Positions 26,837 through 35,380 of a stretch of DNA of 64,000 nucleotides are shown piece after piece (the first letter of the stretch is position 1; every line of letters begins with the position of its first letter). The stretch spans positions 5,146,001-5,210,000 of the forward strand of contig NZ_CP075691.1 in NCBI RefSeq assembly GCF_020026305.1, in the 5' to 3' direction. The position numbers and the translations under genes are program-made. The notes beneath the pieces are model-generated. The model made no database searches. It was given only the letters and a program-made list of their open reading frames with translations, and was not told the origin of the DNA. This DNA is from Streptomyces sp. 135. Lineage in GTDB: Bacteria > Actinomycetota > Actinomycetes > Streptomycetales > Streptomycetaceae.

Positions 26837-27850
26837 ATGGCCTCTGAACGACCTCGTGTGCTCTCCGGAATCCAGCCCACCGCCGGCTCGTTCCACCTCG
26901 GCAACTACCTCGGCGCCGTCCGCCAGTGGGTGGCGTTGCAGGAGTCCCACGACGCCTTCTACATGGTGGTCGACCTGCACGCGATCACCGTCCCGCAGGA
27001 CCCCGCCGAGCTGCGCGCCAACACCCGGCTCGCCGCCGCCCAGCTGCTCGCCGCCGGGCTCGACCCGGAGCGCTGCACGCTCTTCGTCCAGAGCCACGTG
27101 CCCGAGCACGCCCAGCTGGCCTGGGTCATGAACTGCCTCACCGGCTTCGGCGAGGCCTCCCGCATGACGCAGTTCAAGGACAAGGCCGCCAAGCAGGGCG
27201 CCGACCGCGCCTCGGTCGGCCTGTTCACGTACCCCGTCCTCCAGGTCGCGGACATCCTGCTGTACCAGGCCAACGAGGTCCCGGTCGGCGAGGACCAGCG
27301 CCAGCACGTCGAGCTCACCCGTGACCTCGCCGAGCGTTTCAACGGCCGCTTCGGGGAGACGTTCACGGTGCCGTCGGCGTACATCCTCAAGGAGACGGCG
27401 AAGATCTACGACCTTCAGGACCCGTCGATCAAGATGAGCAAGTCGGCGTCCACGCCGAAGGGGCTCATCAACCTCCTCGACGAGCCCAAGGCCACCGCCA
27501 AGAAGGTCAAGAGCGCCGTCACCGACACGGACACGGTCATCCGCTACCACGTGGCCGACAAGCCCGGCATCAGCAATCTCCTCAGCATCTACTCCACGCT
27601 CACCGGCACCGGTATCGCCGAACTGGAGCAGAAGTACACCGGCAAGGGCTACGGTGCGCTGAAGACCGACCTCGCCGAGGTCATGGTCGAGTTCGTGACC
27701 CCGTTCCGAAACCGCACCCAGGAGTACCTGGACGACCCGGAGACGCTCGACTCGATCCTGGCCAAGGGCGCGGAGAAGGCGCGTGCCGTCGCCGCCGAGA
27801 CCCTCGCGCAGGCGTACGACAAGGTGGGCTTCCTGCCCGCCAAGCACTGA
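26837..27850 (+). CDS. trpS: Tryptophanyl-tRNA synthetase
   Basis: Class I aminoacyl-tRNA synthetase charging tRNA-Trp. About 337 residues. HIGH-like motif in SFHLGNYLGA near the N-terminus; GEDQRQHVELTRDLAERFN; KMSKS motif exact in PSIKMSKSASTPKG. Start taken as ATG 26837 (MASERPRVLSGIQPTAGS), which matches the usual Streptomyces N-terminus as I recall it; ATG 26828, three codons earlier, is in frame. Actinomycetes often have a second, indolmycin-resistant TrpRS elsewhere; this sequence looks like the housekeeping form but was not compared. Confidence 0.95.
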   Translation: MASERPRVLSGIQPTAGSFHLGNYLGAVRQWVALQESHDAFYMVVDLHAITVPQDPAELRANTRLAAAQLLAAGLDPERCTLFVQSHVPEHAQLAWVMNCLTGFGEASRMTQFKDKAAKQGADRASVGLFTYPVLQVADILLYQANEVPVGEDQRQHVELTRDLAERFNGRFGETFTVPSAYILKETAKIYDLQDPSIKMSKSASTPKGLINLLDEPKATAKKVKSAVTDTDTVIRYHVADKPGISNLLSIYSTLTGTGIAELEQKYTGKGYGALKTDLAEVMVEFVTPFRNRTQEYLDDPETLDSILAKGAEKARAVAAETLAQAYDKVGFLPAKH

Positions 27851-27935
27851 GCTGCACCGGACCGAGCACGACAAGCGCACCGCGCTGCCCGGAGGGCTGC
27901 GCACCCGCCCATCGACACGACGACAGGAGTACGAC

Positions 27936-28520
27936 GTGGGGACCGTAACGATCGGCGTCTCGATCGCGGTCCCGGAGCCACACGGCAGCCTGCTCCAAGA
28001 GCGGCGCGCGGGCTTCGGGGACCCCGCGGCGCACGGCATCCCCACCCACGTCACCCTGCTGCCTCCTACCGAAGTGGAGGCTTCCGCGCTGCCCGCGGTC
28101 GAGGCGCATCTCCTCTCGGTCGCGGCGGCCGGCCGCTCCTTCCCGATGCGTCTGTCCGGGACGGGCACCTTCCGCCCGCTGTCGCCCGTCGTCTACGTAC
28201 AGGTGGTGTCGGGCGCGGCGGCCTGCTCCTGGTTGCAGGAGCAGGTGCGGGACGCGTCGGGGCCGATGGCGCGCGAACTGCAGTTCCCCTACCACCCGCA
28301 TGTCACCGTGGCGCACGGCATCGCCGAGGAGGCCATGGACCGGGCGTACGAGGAGCTTTCGGAGTACGAGGCCGAGTGGTCCTGCACCGGCTTCGCCCTG
28401 TACGAGCAGGGTTCCGACGGCGTCTGGCGCAAGCTGCGCGACTTCGACTTCGGCGGCGGCCCTATGGTGCCCCCGCAGACGCCCTCCCCGGCTGCCCGGG
28501 GCACGCTGCCCGCGCACTGA
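27936..28520 (+). CDS. 2'-5' RNA ligase family (2H phosphoesterase) protein
   Basis: 194 residues with the two HxT motifs that define the 2H superfamily: PTHVTLLPP near residue 40 and HPHVTVAHG near residue 125, which together form the catalytic cleft for cyclic phosphodiesters or 2',5'-linkages. The starting GTG at 27936 has AGGAG upstream; earlier in-frame starts would lie inside trpS. 85 bases after trpS, same strand, so possibly in one transcript. RNA substrate unknown. Confidence 0.82.
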   Translation: MGTVTIGVSIAVPEPHGSLLQERRAGFGDPAAHGIPTHVTLLPPTEVEASALPAVEAHLLSVAAAGRSFPMRLSGTGTFRPLSPVVYVQVVSGAAACSWLQEQVRDASGPMARELQFPYHPHVTVAHGIAEEAMDRAYEELSEYEAEWSCTGFALYEQGSDGVWRKLRDFDFGGGPMVPPQTPSPAARGTLPAH

Positions 28521-28558
28521 CCGGGGTCGGCCGCTCACCGCGCGGGCGGCAGCCGCCC

Positions 28559-29314
28559 TCAGATCGGCAGCCGCCGGAACACCTGCCTCGGCACGTGCCG
28601 CAGCGCCGCCATGACCACCCGCAGCGCTCCGGGCACCCACACCGTCTCCGAGCGGCGCCGCAGGCCGGTCTCGATGGCCTCCGCCACCGCCTCCGGAGTG
28701 GTCGCCATGGGGGCCTCCTCCAGGCCCGCCGTCATCTTCGAGCGCACGAAGCCGGGGCGGACCACCATCACATGCACCCCGGTGCCGTACAGCGCGTCGC
28801 CGAGGCCCTGGGAGAAGGTGTCGAGGCCGGCCTTGCTGGAGCCGTAGATGAAGTTCGAGCGGCGTGCCCGCTCGCCCGCCACAGAGGAGAGCACCACCAG
28901 GGAGCCGTGCCCCTGGGACTGGAGTGCCCGCGCGCAGATCAGACCCGCGGAGACCGCCCCGGTGTAGTTGGTCTGGGCGACGCGGACCGCGGCCAGGGGG
29001 TCGTCCTCGTCGCGCGCCTGGTCGCCGAGGATGCCGAAGGCGAGCAGCACCATGTCGATGTCGCCCTCGGCGAAGATCTTGCCGAGGCTCTCCTCGTGGG
29101 CCTCGGAGTCGAGCGCGTCGAAGGCGACGGTGCGCACGTCCGCACCCATGTCGCGCAGCCCGGAGGCGGCCTTCTCCAGGGCGGGGGACGGCCGTCCGGC
29201 CAGCCACACCGTACGGGTGCGGCGGGCGACGAGGCGGCGCGCGGTGGCGAGCCCGATCTCGGAGGTGCCGCCGAGGACGAGCAGGGACTGGGGGGTGCCG
29301 AAGGCGTCTTTCAT
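28559..29314 (-). CDS. dprE2: Decaprenylphospho-ribose 2'-epimerase, reductase subunit
   Basis: 251-residue short-chain dehydrogenase. Cofactor motif LLVLGGTSEIGLATARRLVA, AFGILGDQ, and active site Ser in VVLSSVAGER with YGSSKAG. In mycobacteria DprE2 reduces the 2'-keto intermediate made by DprE1 to decaprenylphosphoryl arabinose (DPA). Immediately downstream of dprE1 (13 bases), the same order and coupling as the mycobacterial pair, which makes this SDR assignment firm. Confidence 0.88.
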   Translation of the reverse strand: MKDAFGTPQSLLVLGGTSEIGLATARRLVARRTRTVWLAGRPSPALEKAASGLRDMGADVRTVAFDALDSEAHEESLGKIFAEGDIDMVLLAFGILGDQARDEDDPLAAVRVAQTNYTGAVSAGLICARALQSQGHGSLVVLSSVAGERARRSNFIYGSSKAGLDTFSQGLGDALYGTGVHVMVVRPGFVRSKMTAGLEEAPMATTPEAVAEAIETGLRRRSETVWVPGALRVVMAALRHVPRQVFRRLPI

Positions 29315-29327
29315 GAGGTCCGGTCTC

Positions 29328-30707
29328 CTAGAGGGCGAGGCGGCGGGAGAGGTCCGAGCGGAACACGCCGCGCGGGTCGAGATCGGCCCGCAGCGCGCGG
29401 AAGTCGCCCAGCCGGGGGTACATGGCGGCGAGCATCTCGGGCCGCAGCCGCGAGTCCTTGGCGAGGTAGACGCGCCCGTCGGCGGCGGCCACCTCCTCGT
29501 CGAGTTCGTCGAGGAAGGCGCTGAGCCCCGGCAGGTTGGCCGGGATGTCGAGGGCGAGCGTCCAGCCGGGCATCGGGAACGACAGCCAGCCCGGATCGCC
29601 CTCTCCGAAGCGCTTCAGTACGGCGAGGAAGGACGGGCAGCCGCGCTCGGAGATGCGTCGTACGACGCGGCGCAGAGCCTCCTCCTTGCCGTACCCGACG
29701 ACGAATTGGTACTGCACGAAGCCGCCGCGGCCGTAGACGCGGTTCCAGTGCGGGACGCCGTCCAGCGGGTGGAAGAAGGCGGAGATCTTCTGGAGCTCAC
29801 CGGTGCGCGAGCGGGGCGCCTTGCGGTACCAGAGCTCGTTGAAGAGGCCCACCGAGGTCTTGCCGAGCAGCCCCTCGGGCACGAAGGAGGGCGCGGCGGG
29901 GAGCTGTCCCGGGCGGAAGGCAAGGGGGGCTCTACGCGCGCGTGCCCGTGCCGGAAGCGCGTCCAGGGGGGCGTGGTCGCCGCGGGTCAGGACCGAGCGG
30001 CCCATGGCGGTGCCGCGCGCGAGGAGGTCGATCCAGGCCACGGAGTAGCGATAGCGGTGGTCGGTGGCGGTCAGGCGGGCCATCAAGTCGTCGAGGTCCG
30101 TCGCGCGTTCCGTGTCGACGCTCATCAAGGATGTCTCGACCGGCTGGAGTTGGATGGTCGCCGACAGGATGACGCCGGTCAGGCCCATGCCGCCCGCCGT
30201 GGCGTCGAAGAGCGGGGTGCCGGGCGCGACGGTGCGGATGGTGCCGTCCGCGGTGAGCAGGTCCATCGCGAGCACGTGGCGGGAGAAGGACCCCGAGACG
30301 TGGTGGTTCTTGCCGTGGATGTCGGCGCCGATGGCTCCGCCGACCGTCACATAGCGGGTCCCTGGGGTCACCGGCACGAACCAGCCGAGGGGGAGCAGGA
30401 CTTCCATCAGGCGGTGCAGGGAGACCCCCGCGTCGCAGACGACCACGCCCGCCTCGGCGTCGATGGTGCGCACCCGGTCCATGCCCGTCATGTCGAAGAC
30501 CGCGCCGCCCGCGTTCTGCGCCGCGTCGCCGTACGCCCGGCCGAGGCCTCTGGCGATGCCCCCGCGCTCGCCGCAGTCGCGCACGGCAGCCGCGGCCTCC
30601 TCCGGTGTGCGGGGCCTCACCAGCAGGGCGGTGGTCGGGGCGGTGCGGCCCCAGCCGGAGACGGACACGGCTTCGGTCGGGGGCGGGGTGGGGGTGTCGA
30701 CAGGCAT
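29328..30707 (-). CDS. dprE1: Decaprenylphospho-ribose oxidase DprE1
   Basis: FAD enzyme oxidising the 2'-OH of decaprenylphosphoryl ribose. 459 residues, the same size as the mycobacterial enzyme. FAD_binding_4 region RGLGRAYGDAAQNAGG, then VGGAIGADIHGKNHHVSGSF with the conserved His131, and YLAKDSRLRPE with Lys417 (mycobacterial Lys418). At the position of the mycobacterial Cys387, the covalent target of benzothiazinones, this protein has Ala385 (PMPGWTLALDIP). ATG at 30707. First gene of a minus-strand dprE1-dprE2 pair, divergent from the phosphatase/DPPR-synthase genes. Confidence 0.92.
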   Translation of the reverse strand: MPVDTPTPPPTEAVSVSGWGRTAPTTALLVRPRTPEEAAAAVRDCGERGGIARGLGRAYGDAAQNAGGAVFDMTGMDRVRTIDAEAGVVVCDAGVSLHRLMEVLLPLGWFVPVTPGTRYVTVGGAIGADIHGKNHHVSGSFSRHVLAMDLLTADGTIRTVAPGTPLFDATAGGMGLTGVILSATIQLQPVETSLMSVDTERATDLDDLMARLTATDHRYRYSVAWIDLLARGTAMGRSVLTRGDHAPLDALPARARARRAPLAFRPGQLPAAPSFVPEGLLGKTSVGLFNELWYRKAPRSRTGELQKISAFFHPLDGVPHWNRVYGRGGFVQYQFVVGYGKEEALRRVVRRISERGCPSFLAVLKRFGEGDPGWLSFPMPGWTLALDIPANLPGLSAFLDELDEEVAAADGRVYLAKDSRLRPEMLAAMYPRLGDFRALRADLDPRGVFRSDLSRRLAL

Positions 30708-30898
30708 GGAAATGACCGTAACGCCCCGTGAAGGGTGCTTCGCTACGGATCATCCGTACTCTCACCGAAATGGGTGATTGAGGGAGTGTCATTCAACATT
30801 GCCGGAATTATTGGCAGGTTGGCAGGTTGGCTAGACGAGTCGAGGTGCCCAGCTCTCGAACGTCGAACGTCTTCGAATGTCTTCGAAAAAGAGGCCAC

Positions 30899-31415
30899 AT
30901 GTACGACATGGACCACAGGTTGCTGTCGGCCCTGCGCGACTGCGGCACCGACCCGCGCGTGGCGACCGCCGCGCGCGTCCTCTCCTGGAGCGGTGAGCAC
31001 GCCGCCCTCTGGATCGCGGCGGGGCTCGTGGGCGCCGCCGCGGACCGCGAGCGGCGCGGCGCCTGGCTGCGCGGCACCGCGCTGACCGCCGCCGCCCACC
31101 TGGCCAGCATGGGCGTCAAGCGGATCGTCCGCCGCCCACGCCCCGGCGGCACGGGGAGCGCCGAACCGCTCGTGCGCACCGCGGGCGGCACTCCTTCCCC
31201 AGCTCGCACGCCACTTCGGCCGCCGCGGCCACCGTCGCGTACGGCGCGCTGCGCCCGGCGCCCGGCTCGTGCCGCCGCTGGCCGCCGCGATGTGCGTCTC
31301 CCGGATGGTCGTCGGCGTCCACTACCCCTCGGACGTCGCCGCGGGCGCGGCGCTCGGCGCGCTCACCGCGCGCGCGGGAGCCGCCTGGATGAAAGGGGCC
31401 CGCGTCGATGCCTGA
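30899..31415 (+). pseudogene. PAP2-type DPPR phosphatase split by two one-base deletions
   Basis: Membrane phosphatase of the PAP2 family, probably dephosphorylating decaprenylphosphoryl-5-phosphoribose (role of Rv3807c in mycobacteria). The three motifs lie in three different frames: KRIVRRPRP in the first, FPSSHATSAAAATVAYGAL in the second (shift near 31183-31190), and AAAMCVSRMVVGVHYPSDVA in the third (shift near 31251-31265). Both shifts equal loss of one base in a G/C run, and joining the frames restores a normal ~172-residue enzyme. Its end overlaps the next ATG by 8 bases, as in an intact operon, so assembly error is the simplest reading. Confidence 0.82.
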
Positions 31416-32367
31416 ACGCATCTCCACCGTCCTGGAGCGGCCCCGGCCGCCCCAGTCGTCACGCCCGGGCGCCATCGGCCTGCCGCTCGGCCTCCTGAAG
31501 ACCGCGCGCCCGCGCCAGTGGGTGAAGAACGTCCTGGTCGTCGCGGCCCCCGCGGCGGCCGGCGAGCTCTTCTCGCGCCACGCCGCCGTGCAACTGGCGA
31601 TCGTCTTCGGGCTGTTCACGGCCGCCGCCTCCGCCGTCTACCTGATCAACGACGCGCGGGACGCGGACGCCGACCGCGCCCACCCCACCAAGTGCCGCAG
31701 GCCGGTCGCGGCCGGGCAGGTGCCGGTACCGGTCGCCTACGTCGTGGGAGGGCTCCTCGCGGTTCTCGCGCCCACGGCCGCCGCCCTCCTGTGCACCCCG
31801 CTGACGGCCGCGCTCCTGGCCGCGTACGTCTGCATGCAACTCGCCTACTGCGTCAGCCTCAAGCACGTCCTCGTCGTCGATCTGACGATCGTCACGACCG
31901 GCTTCCTGATGCGCGCCATGATCGGCGGCATCGCGCTCGACATCCCGCTCTCGCGCTGGTTCCTGATCACCACCGGCTTCGGCGCGCTCTTCATGGTCTC
32001 CGCCAAGCGCTACTCCGAAGCCGTCCAGATGTCGGGGAGCTCCGGGAAACTGGGCGCCACGCGCGCGTTGCTCACCGAATACACCACCGGCTACCTGCGC
32101 TTCGTATGGCAGCTGGCCGCCGGGGTCGCGGTCCTCGCGTACTGCCTGTGGGCCATGGAAGAGGGCGGCAGCGCGGCCAGCGGCAGCGTCCTGCCGTGGC
32201 GGCAGCTCTCCATGACGGCGTTCATCCTGGCGATCCTGCGCTACGCCGTCTTCGCCGACCGGGGCACTGCGGGCGAGCCCGAGGACGTCGTCCTGCGGGA
32301 CAGGGCACTCGCCGTGATCGGCCTGGTGTGGGTCGCCATGTACGGGCTCGCGGTCGCGAACTGGTGA
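31408..32367 (+). CDS. UbiA-type decaprenyl-phosphate phosphoribosyltransferase
   Basis: Integral membrane prenyltransferase-fold enzyme, 319 residues, about nine transmembrane helices. It would transfer phosphoribose from PRPP to polyprenyl phosphate (DPPR synthase, Rv3806c/UbiA in mycobacteria). First Asp-rich motif in YLINDARDADADRAHPTKCR; KTARPRQWVKNVLV at the N-terminus; second conserved region AKRYSEAVQ. These match the DPPR-synthase subgroup rather than quinone prenyltransferases. Context with dprE1/dprE2 and a PAP2 gene supports this. Starts by overlapping the phosphatase gene. Confidence 0.9.
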   Translation: MPERISTVLERPRPPQSSRPGAIGLPLGLLKTARPRQWVKNVLVVAAPAAAGELFSRHAAVQLAIVFGLFTAAASAVYLINDARDADADRAHPTKCRRPVAAGQVPVPVAYVVGGLLAVLAPTAAALLCTPLTAALLAAYVCMQLAYCVSLKHVLVVDLTIVTTGFLMRAMIGGIALDIPLSRWFLITTGFGALFMVSAKRYSEAVQMSGSSGKLGATRALLTEYTTGYLRFVWQLAAGVAVLAYCLWAMEEGGSAASGSVLPWRQLSMTAFILAILRYAVFADRGTAGEPEDVVLRDRALAVIGLVWVAMYGLAVANW

Positions 32368-32407
32368 GTTTGATTCTCCGACCAGGACCGGGCGGGAGCG
32401 GACGCCG

Positions 32408-32908
32408 GTGAGTTGGAATTCCCTACGCGCGCGGCTGCGGTCGCTCGGGCCCGAGCTGCTCGGCTTCGCCGCCGCCGGGATCTGCGCGTACGCCGCCGAC
32501 CTCGGCCTCTTCATCTGGCTGCGCGGGCCCGTGGGACTCGACCCGCTGACCGCCAAATCGCTCTCCTTCGTAGCGGGCTGCTCCGTGGCGTACGCGGGCA
32601 ACGCGCTCGGCACCTACCGGCGCAAGGCGGCAGGAGTCTCACGGCTGCGCCAGTACGCGGTGTTCTTCGCCGTCAACATCGCCGGCGCCCTCGTCCAACT
32701 GCTGTGCATCGCCGTGTCCCACTACGGGCTCGGCTTCACCTCGCAGCACGCGGACACCGTGTCGGGCGCCGGGATCGGCATGGCCCTCGCCACCGTTCTA
32801 CGGTTCTGGGGAACCCGGACCCTGGTATTCCGCGTGTCGGGCGGGACTTCGGGCACGACTGACAGGACGGCAGGCAGGGAGGCGACGGAGGCGACATGGA
32901 CTGGCTGA
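32408..32908 (+). CDS. GtrA-family membrane protein
   Basis: 166 residues with four transmembrane helices, the GtrA layout (LLGFAAAGICAYAADLGLFI ... FVAGCSVAYAGNALGTYRRK ... AVFFAVNIAGALVQLLCIAV ... LRFWGTRTLVFR). GtrA proteins are proposed flippases or anchors for polyprenyl-phosphate sugars; the mycobacterial homologue Rv3789 lies beside dprE1 and is linked to DPA use. Position here fits the same role. GTG start at 32408; the 3' end overlaps the next gene by 13 bases. Confidence 0.88.
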   Translation: MSWNSLRARLRSLGPELLGFAAAGICAYAADLGLFIWLRGPVGLDPLTAKSLSFVAGCSVAYAGNALGTYRRKAAGVSRLRQYAVFFAVNIAGALVQLLCIAVSHYGLGFTSQHADTVSGAGIGMALATVLRFWGTRTLVFRVSGGTSGTTDRTAGREATEATWTG

Positions 32909-33822
32909 AGAAATTGCCCGGCATCGGGCCGCTCGTCGAGAAGGGCATGCGCACGCACGCGTGGCGCGCGTATGAACGGCTCGACCTGGTCCACTGGACG
33001 CGCCTCGCGGCCGCGATGACGTTCATCAGCTTCCTGGCGCTCTTCCCACTGATCACCGTCGCCGCCGCGATCGCCGCGGCGACGCTCTCCAAGAAGCAGC
33101 AGAACACCCTGGAGAACAAACTCGCCGAGCAGGTCCCGGGCATCTCCGACCAGCTGAACCTGGACGCCCTGGTCGCCAACGCGGGCACCGTCGGCCTCGT
33201 CGCGGGCGCCCTGCTGCTCTTCACCGGCATCGGCTGGGTCGGCTCGATGAGGGAGTGCCTGCGGGCCGTCTGGGAGCTGGCGGACGAGGAGGAGAACCCC
33301 GTCCTGCGCAAGGTCAAGGACGCCGGGGTGCTCATCGGGCTCGGTGGCGCGGGCCTCGCCTCGTTCGCCGCCTCCGCGCTCGCCTCGTCCGCCGTCGGCC
33401 GCACCGCCGACCTCCTCGGCATCGAAGAGACGGGCTGGGGCGCGGTCCTGCTCCAAGCGGCCGCCTTCGCGATCGCCGTCCTCGCGGACTTCCTGCTGCT
33501 GCTCTACGTCCTCACCCTGCTGCCCGGCGTCCAGCCGCACCGCCGCGACCTCATCACCGCGGGACTGATCGGCGCGGCCGGCTTCGAGCTGCTCAAGCTG
33601 CTGCTCGGCGGCTACATGAAGGGCGTCGCCGCGAAGAGCATGTACGGCGCCTTCGGCGTGCCCGTCGCGCTGCTCCTGTGGATCAACTTCACGGCGAAGC
33701 TGCTGCTGTTCTGCGCCGCCTGGACGGCGACGCAGAAGGCGTCACGAGCAGCGGACCGCGCCGACGTCAGTCCTGACCCGGACCCCGGCCGGCCTGACCG
33801 GGCAGCGGCATCCGGCGCCTGA
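32896..33822 (+). CDS. YihY/BrkB-family membrane protein
   Basis: 308 residues with about six transmembrane helices and the family's features: ARDxA-like region LAAAMTFISFLALFPLITVA near the N-terminus and a YMKGVAAKSMYGAFGVPVAL re-entrant or core segment. Often misnamed ribonuclease BN; function uncertain. Translationally linked to the GtrA gene upstream. Its last 56 bases overlap the convergent carboxypeptidase gene. Confidence 0.88.
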   Translation: MDWLKKLPGIGPLVEKGMRTHAWRAYERLDLVHWTRLAAAMTFISFLALFPLITVAAAIAAATLSKKQQNTLENKLAEQVPGISDQLNLDALVANAGTVGLVAGALLLFTGIGWVGSMRECLRAVWELADEEENPVLRKVKDAGVLIGLGGAGLASFAASALASSAVGRTADLLGIEETGWGAVLLQAAAFAIAVLADFLLLLYVLTLLPGVQPHRRDLITAGLIGAAGFELLKLLLGGYMKGVAAKSMYGAFGVPVALLLWINFTAKLLLFCAAWTATQKASRAADRADVSPDPDPGRPDRAAASGA

Positions 33823-35026
33823 CGAGGAACACGCCCCCGGCGAGCACCACGACCACGCCGCCCGCGATGGCCAGCGCGGTGCCCATGCCGCCGCCCGACC
33901 CCCCGTCGGCGGAGTGCGTCATGTTCGCGGCGGCGCTGTTCTTGCCGTCACCGCCCGGTGCGCCCTTGCCGGCGCCCGTGGCACCCTTCGGCGCGACCAG
34001 CTCTCCCACCGGCTCGACCTTGCCCGCGGCCTTGAAGCCCCAGTCGAAGAGCCGTTCGGTCTCCTTGTAGACCGCGTGGGCCTCTCCGGAGGAGGGGTTC
34101 ATGACGGTGACAAGGAGGACCTTGCCGTCGCGCTCGGCTACACCGGTGAAGGTGTTTCCCGCGTTCGTGGTGCTGCCGTTCTTGACGCCCGCGATGCCCT
34201 TGTAGGGGCTGAGGCCGAGGTCACCGGTGAGCAGCCGGTTGGTGTTCTGGATCGCGAAGGACCCGCGCTTCGTCTTGCCCTTGTCCTTGCCCTTCTTGAT
34301 CTTCTTCGTCTCTCCGGGGAACTGGGCGGTGGCCGTCGCGCAGTACTCCCTGAAGTCCTTCTTCTGAAGCCCGGAGCGGGCGAACAGCGTCAGGTCGTAC
34401 GCCGAGGAGACCTGGTTCTTGGCGTCGTAACCGTCCGGCGAGACGACATGGGTGTCGAGGGCCTGGAGCTCCTCGGCGTGCTTCTGCATGTCCTTGACGG
34501 TCTGTGCGACGCCGTCGTTCATCGCGGACAGGACGTGCACCGCGTCGTTGCCGGAGCGCAGGAAGACGCCGAGCCACAGGTCGTGGACGGAGTACGTCTC
34601 GTTCTCCTTGATGCCGACCATGCTGCTGCCCGCGCCGATGCCCTCCAGGTCGGAGGGTGCGACCTTGTGCTTCTGCGTCTTGGGGAACTTCGGCAGGACC
34701 GTGTCCGCGAAGAGCATCTTGAGCGTGCTCGCGGGCGGCAGCCGCCAGTGCGCGTTGTGCGCGGCGAGGACCTCGCCGGACTCCGCGTCCGAGACGATCC
34801 AGGAGCGCGCCGTGAGGTCCTTGGGCAGCACCGGCGCGTCCGCCTTGAGCTTCACCTGGGTGCCGGGCTTGCCGAGCAGGGCGCCGCCTACGGTCGACAT
34901 CGAGGCGGGCGGCTTCGGCTGGTCGTCGTCACCCGGCTTGCCGTCCGCGAAAGCGGGGGCGGTGGCCGAGAGGGTCAGCACGGTCGCGGAAGCGAGCAGC
35001 AAGGCGGCTCTTCTGGTGGCAGACAC
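33767..35026 (-). CDS. Exported D-alanyl-D-alanine carboxypeptidase, family S11
   Basis: Low-molecular-weight PBP trimming peptidoglycan pentapeptides outside the membrane; about 419 residues. Signal peptide TRRAALLLASATVLTLSATA, catalytic SxxK in PPASTLKMLF, SGN in LRSGNDAVHVL, and the third motif as KNG (GVKNGSTTNAGNTFTG) instead of KTG, as I recall from other actinobacterial members. A Gly/Ala-rich spacer leads to a C-terminal membrane helix (MGTALAIAGGVVVVLAGGVF) and RRR, so the enzyme is anchored at both the exported domain's end and the membrane. Start GTG 35026 is the most likely; the frame is open far upstream. Confidence 0.92.
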   Translation of the reverse strand: MSATRRAALLLASATVLTLSATAPAFADGKPGDDDQPKPPASMSTVGGALLGKPGTQVKLKADAPVLPKDLTARSWIVSDAESGEVLAAHNAHWRLPPASTLKMLFADTVLPKFPKTQKHKVAPSDLEGIGAGSSMVGIKENETYSVHDLWLGVFLRSGNDAVHVLSAMNDGVAQTVKDMQKHAEELQALDTHVVSPDGYDAKNQVSSAYDLTLFARSGLQKKDFREYCATATAQFPGETKKIKKGKDKGKTKRGSFAIQNTNRLLTGDLGLSPYKGIAGVKNGSTTNAGNTFTGVAERDGKVLLVTVMNPSSGEAHAVYKETERLFDWGFKAAGKVEPVGELVAPKGATGAGKGAPGGDGKNSAAANMTHSADGGSGGGMGTALAIAGGVVVVLAGGVFLVRRRMPLPGQAGRGPGQD

Positions 35027-35135
35027 GGACGAGAACGTACAGGGCGCGGTTGTGGGATCCACCGCCGAGGTGTGCTGTGTTCCGTCGGCCCCACCCCGGC
35101 GGGGGCCCGCGGGAAGGCCTCGCGATACTGAACGC

Positions 35136-35378
35136 ATGAAGCTCAGCCGCCCAGTCTCCTGGTTCCTGCTCGCCTTCGGGGTGTGGAGCTGGTTCATCTG
35201 GATCACTTTCGTCAAGAACCTGTGGAAGGACGGCAGCGGGCTCGCCTTCGACGACGCGGGCGACCCGACCGGGTACTTCTGGGTGCACCTGACGCTCGCC
35301 GTTGTCTCCTTTGTCTTGGGGACGGTGGTAGGGACCATCGGGTTCCGTGGAATCCGCGCTCTGCGCCGTACGTCATAG
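35136..35378 (+). CDS. Small conserved membrane protein
   Basis: 80 residues with two transmembrane helices (RPVSWFLLAFGVWSWFIWIT and FWVHLTLAVVSFVLGTVVGT) separated by a short polar loop (KNLWKDGSGLAFDDAGDPTG). Lies between the divergent carboxypeptidase and a metallophosphoesterase that begins 2 bases after its stop, so it is probably co-transcribed with the latter. Function unknown; I recall similar small proteins beside the same genes in other Streptomyces. Confidence 0.8.
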   Translation: MKLSRPVSWFLLAFGVWSWFIWITFVKNLWKDGSGLAFDDAGDPTGYFWVHLTLAVVSFVLGTVVGTIGFRGIRALRRTS

Positions 35379-35380
35379 CC

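Noticed and set aside
34160..34180. Loss of the KTG motif in the D,D-carboxypeptidase as a sign of inactivity
   Set aside because: KNG in place of KTG is, as far as I recall, usual in actinobacterial S11 members; SxxK and SGN are intact.
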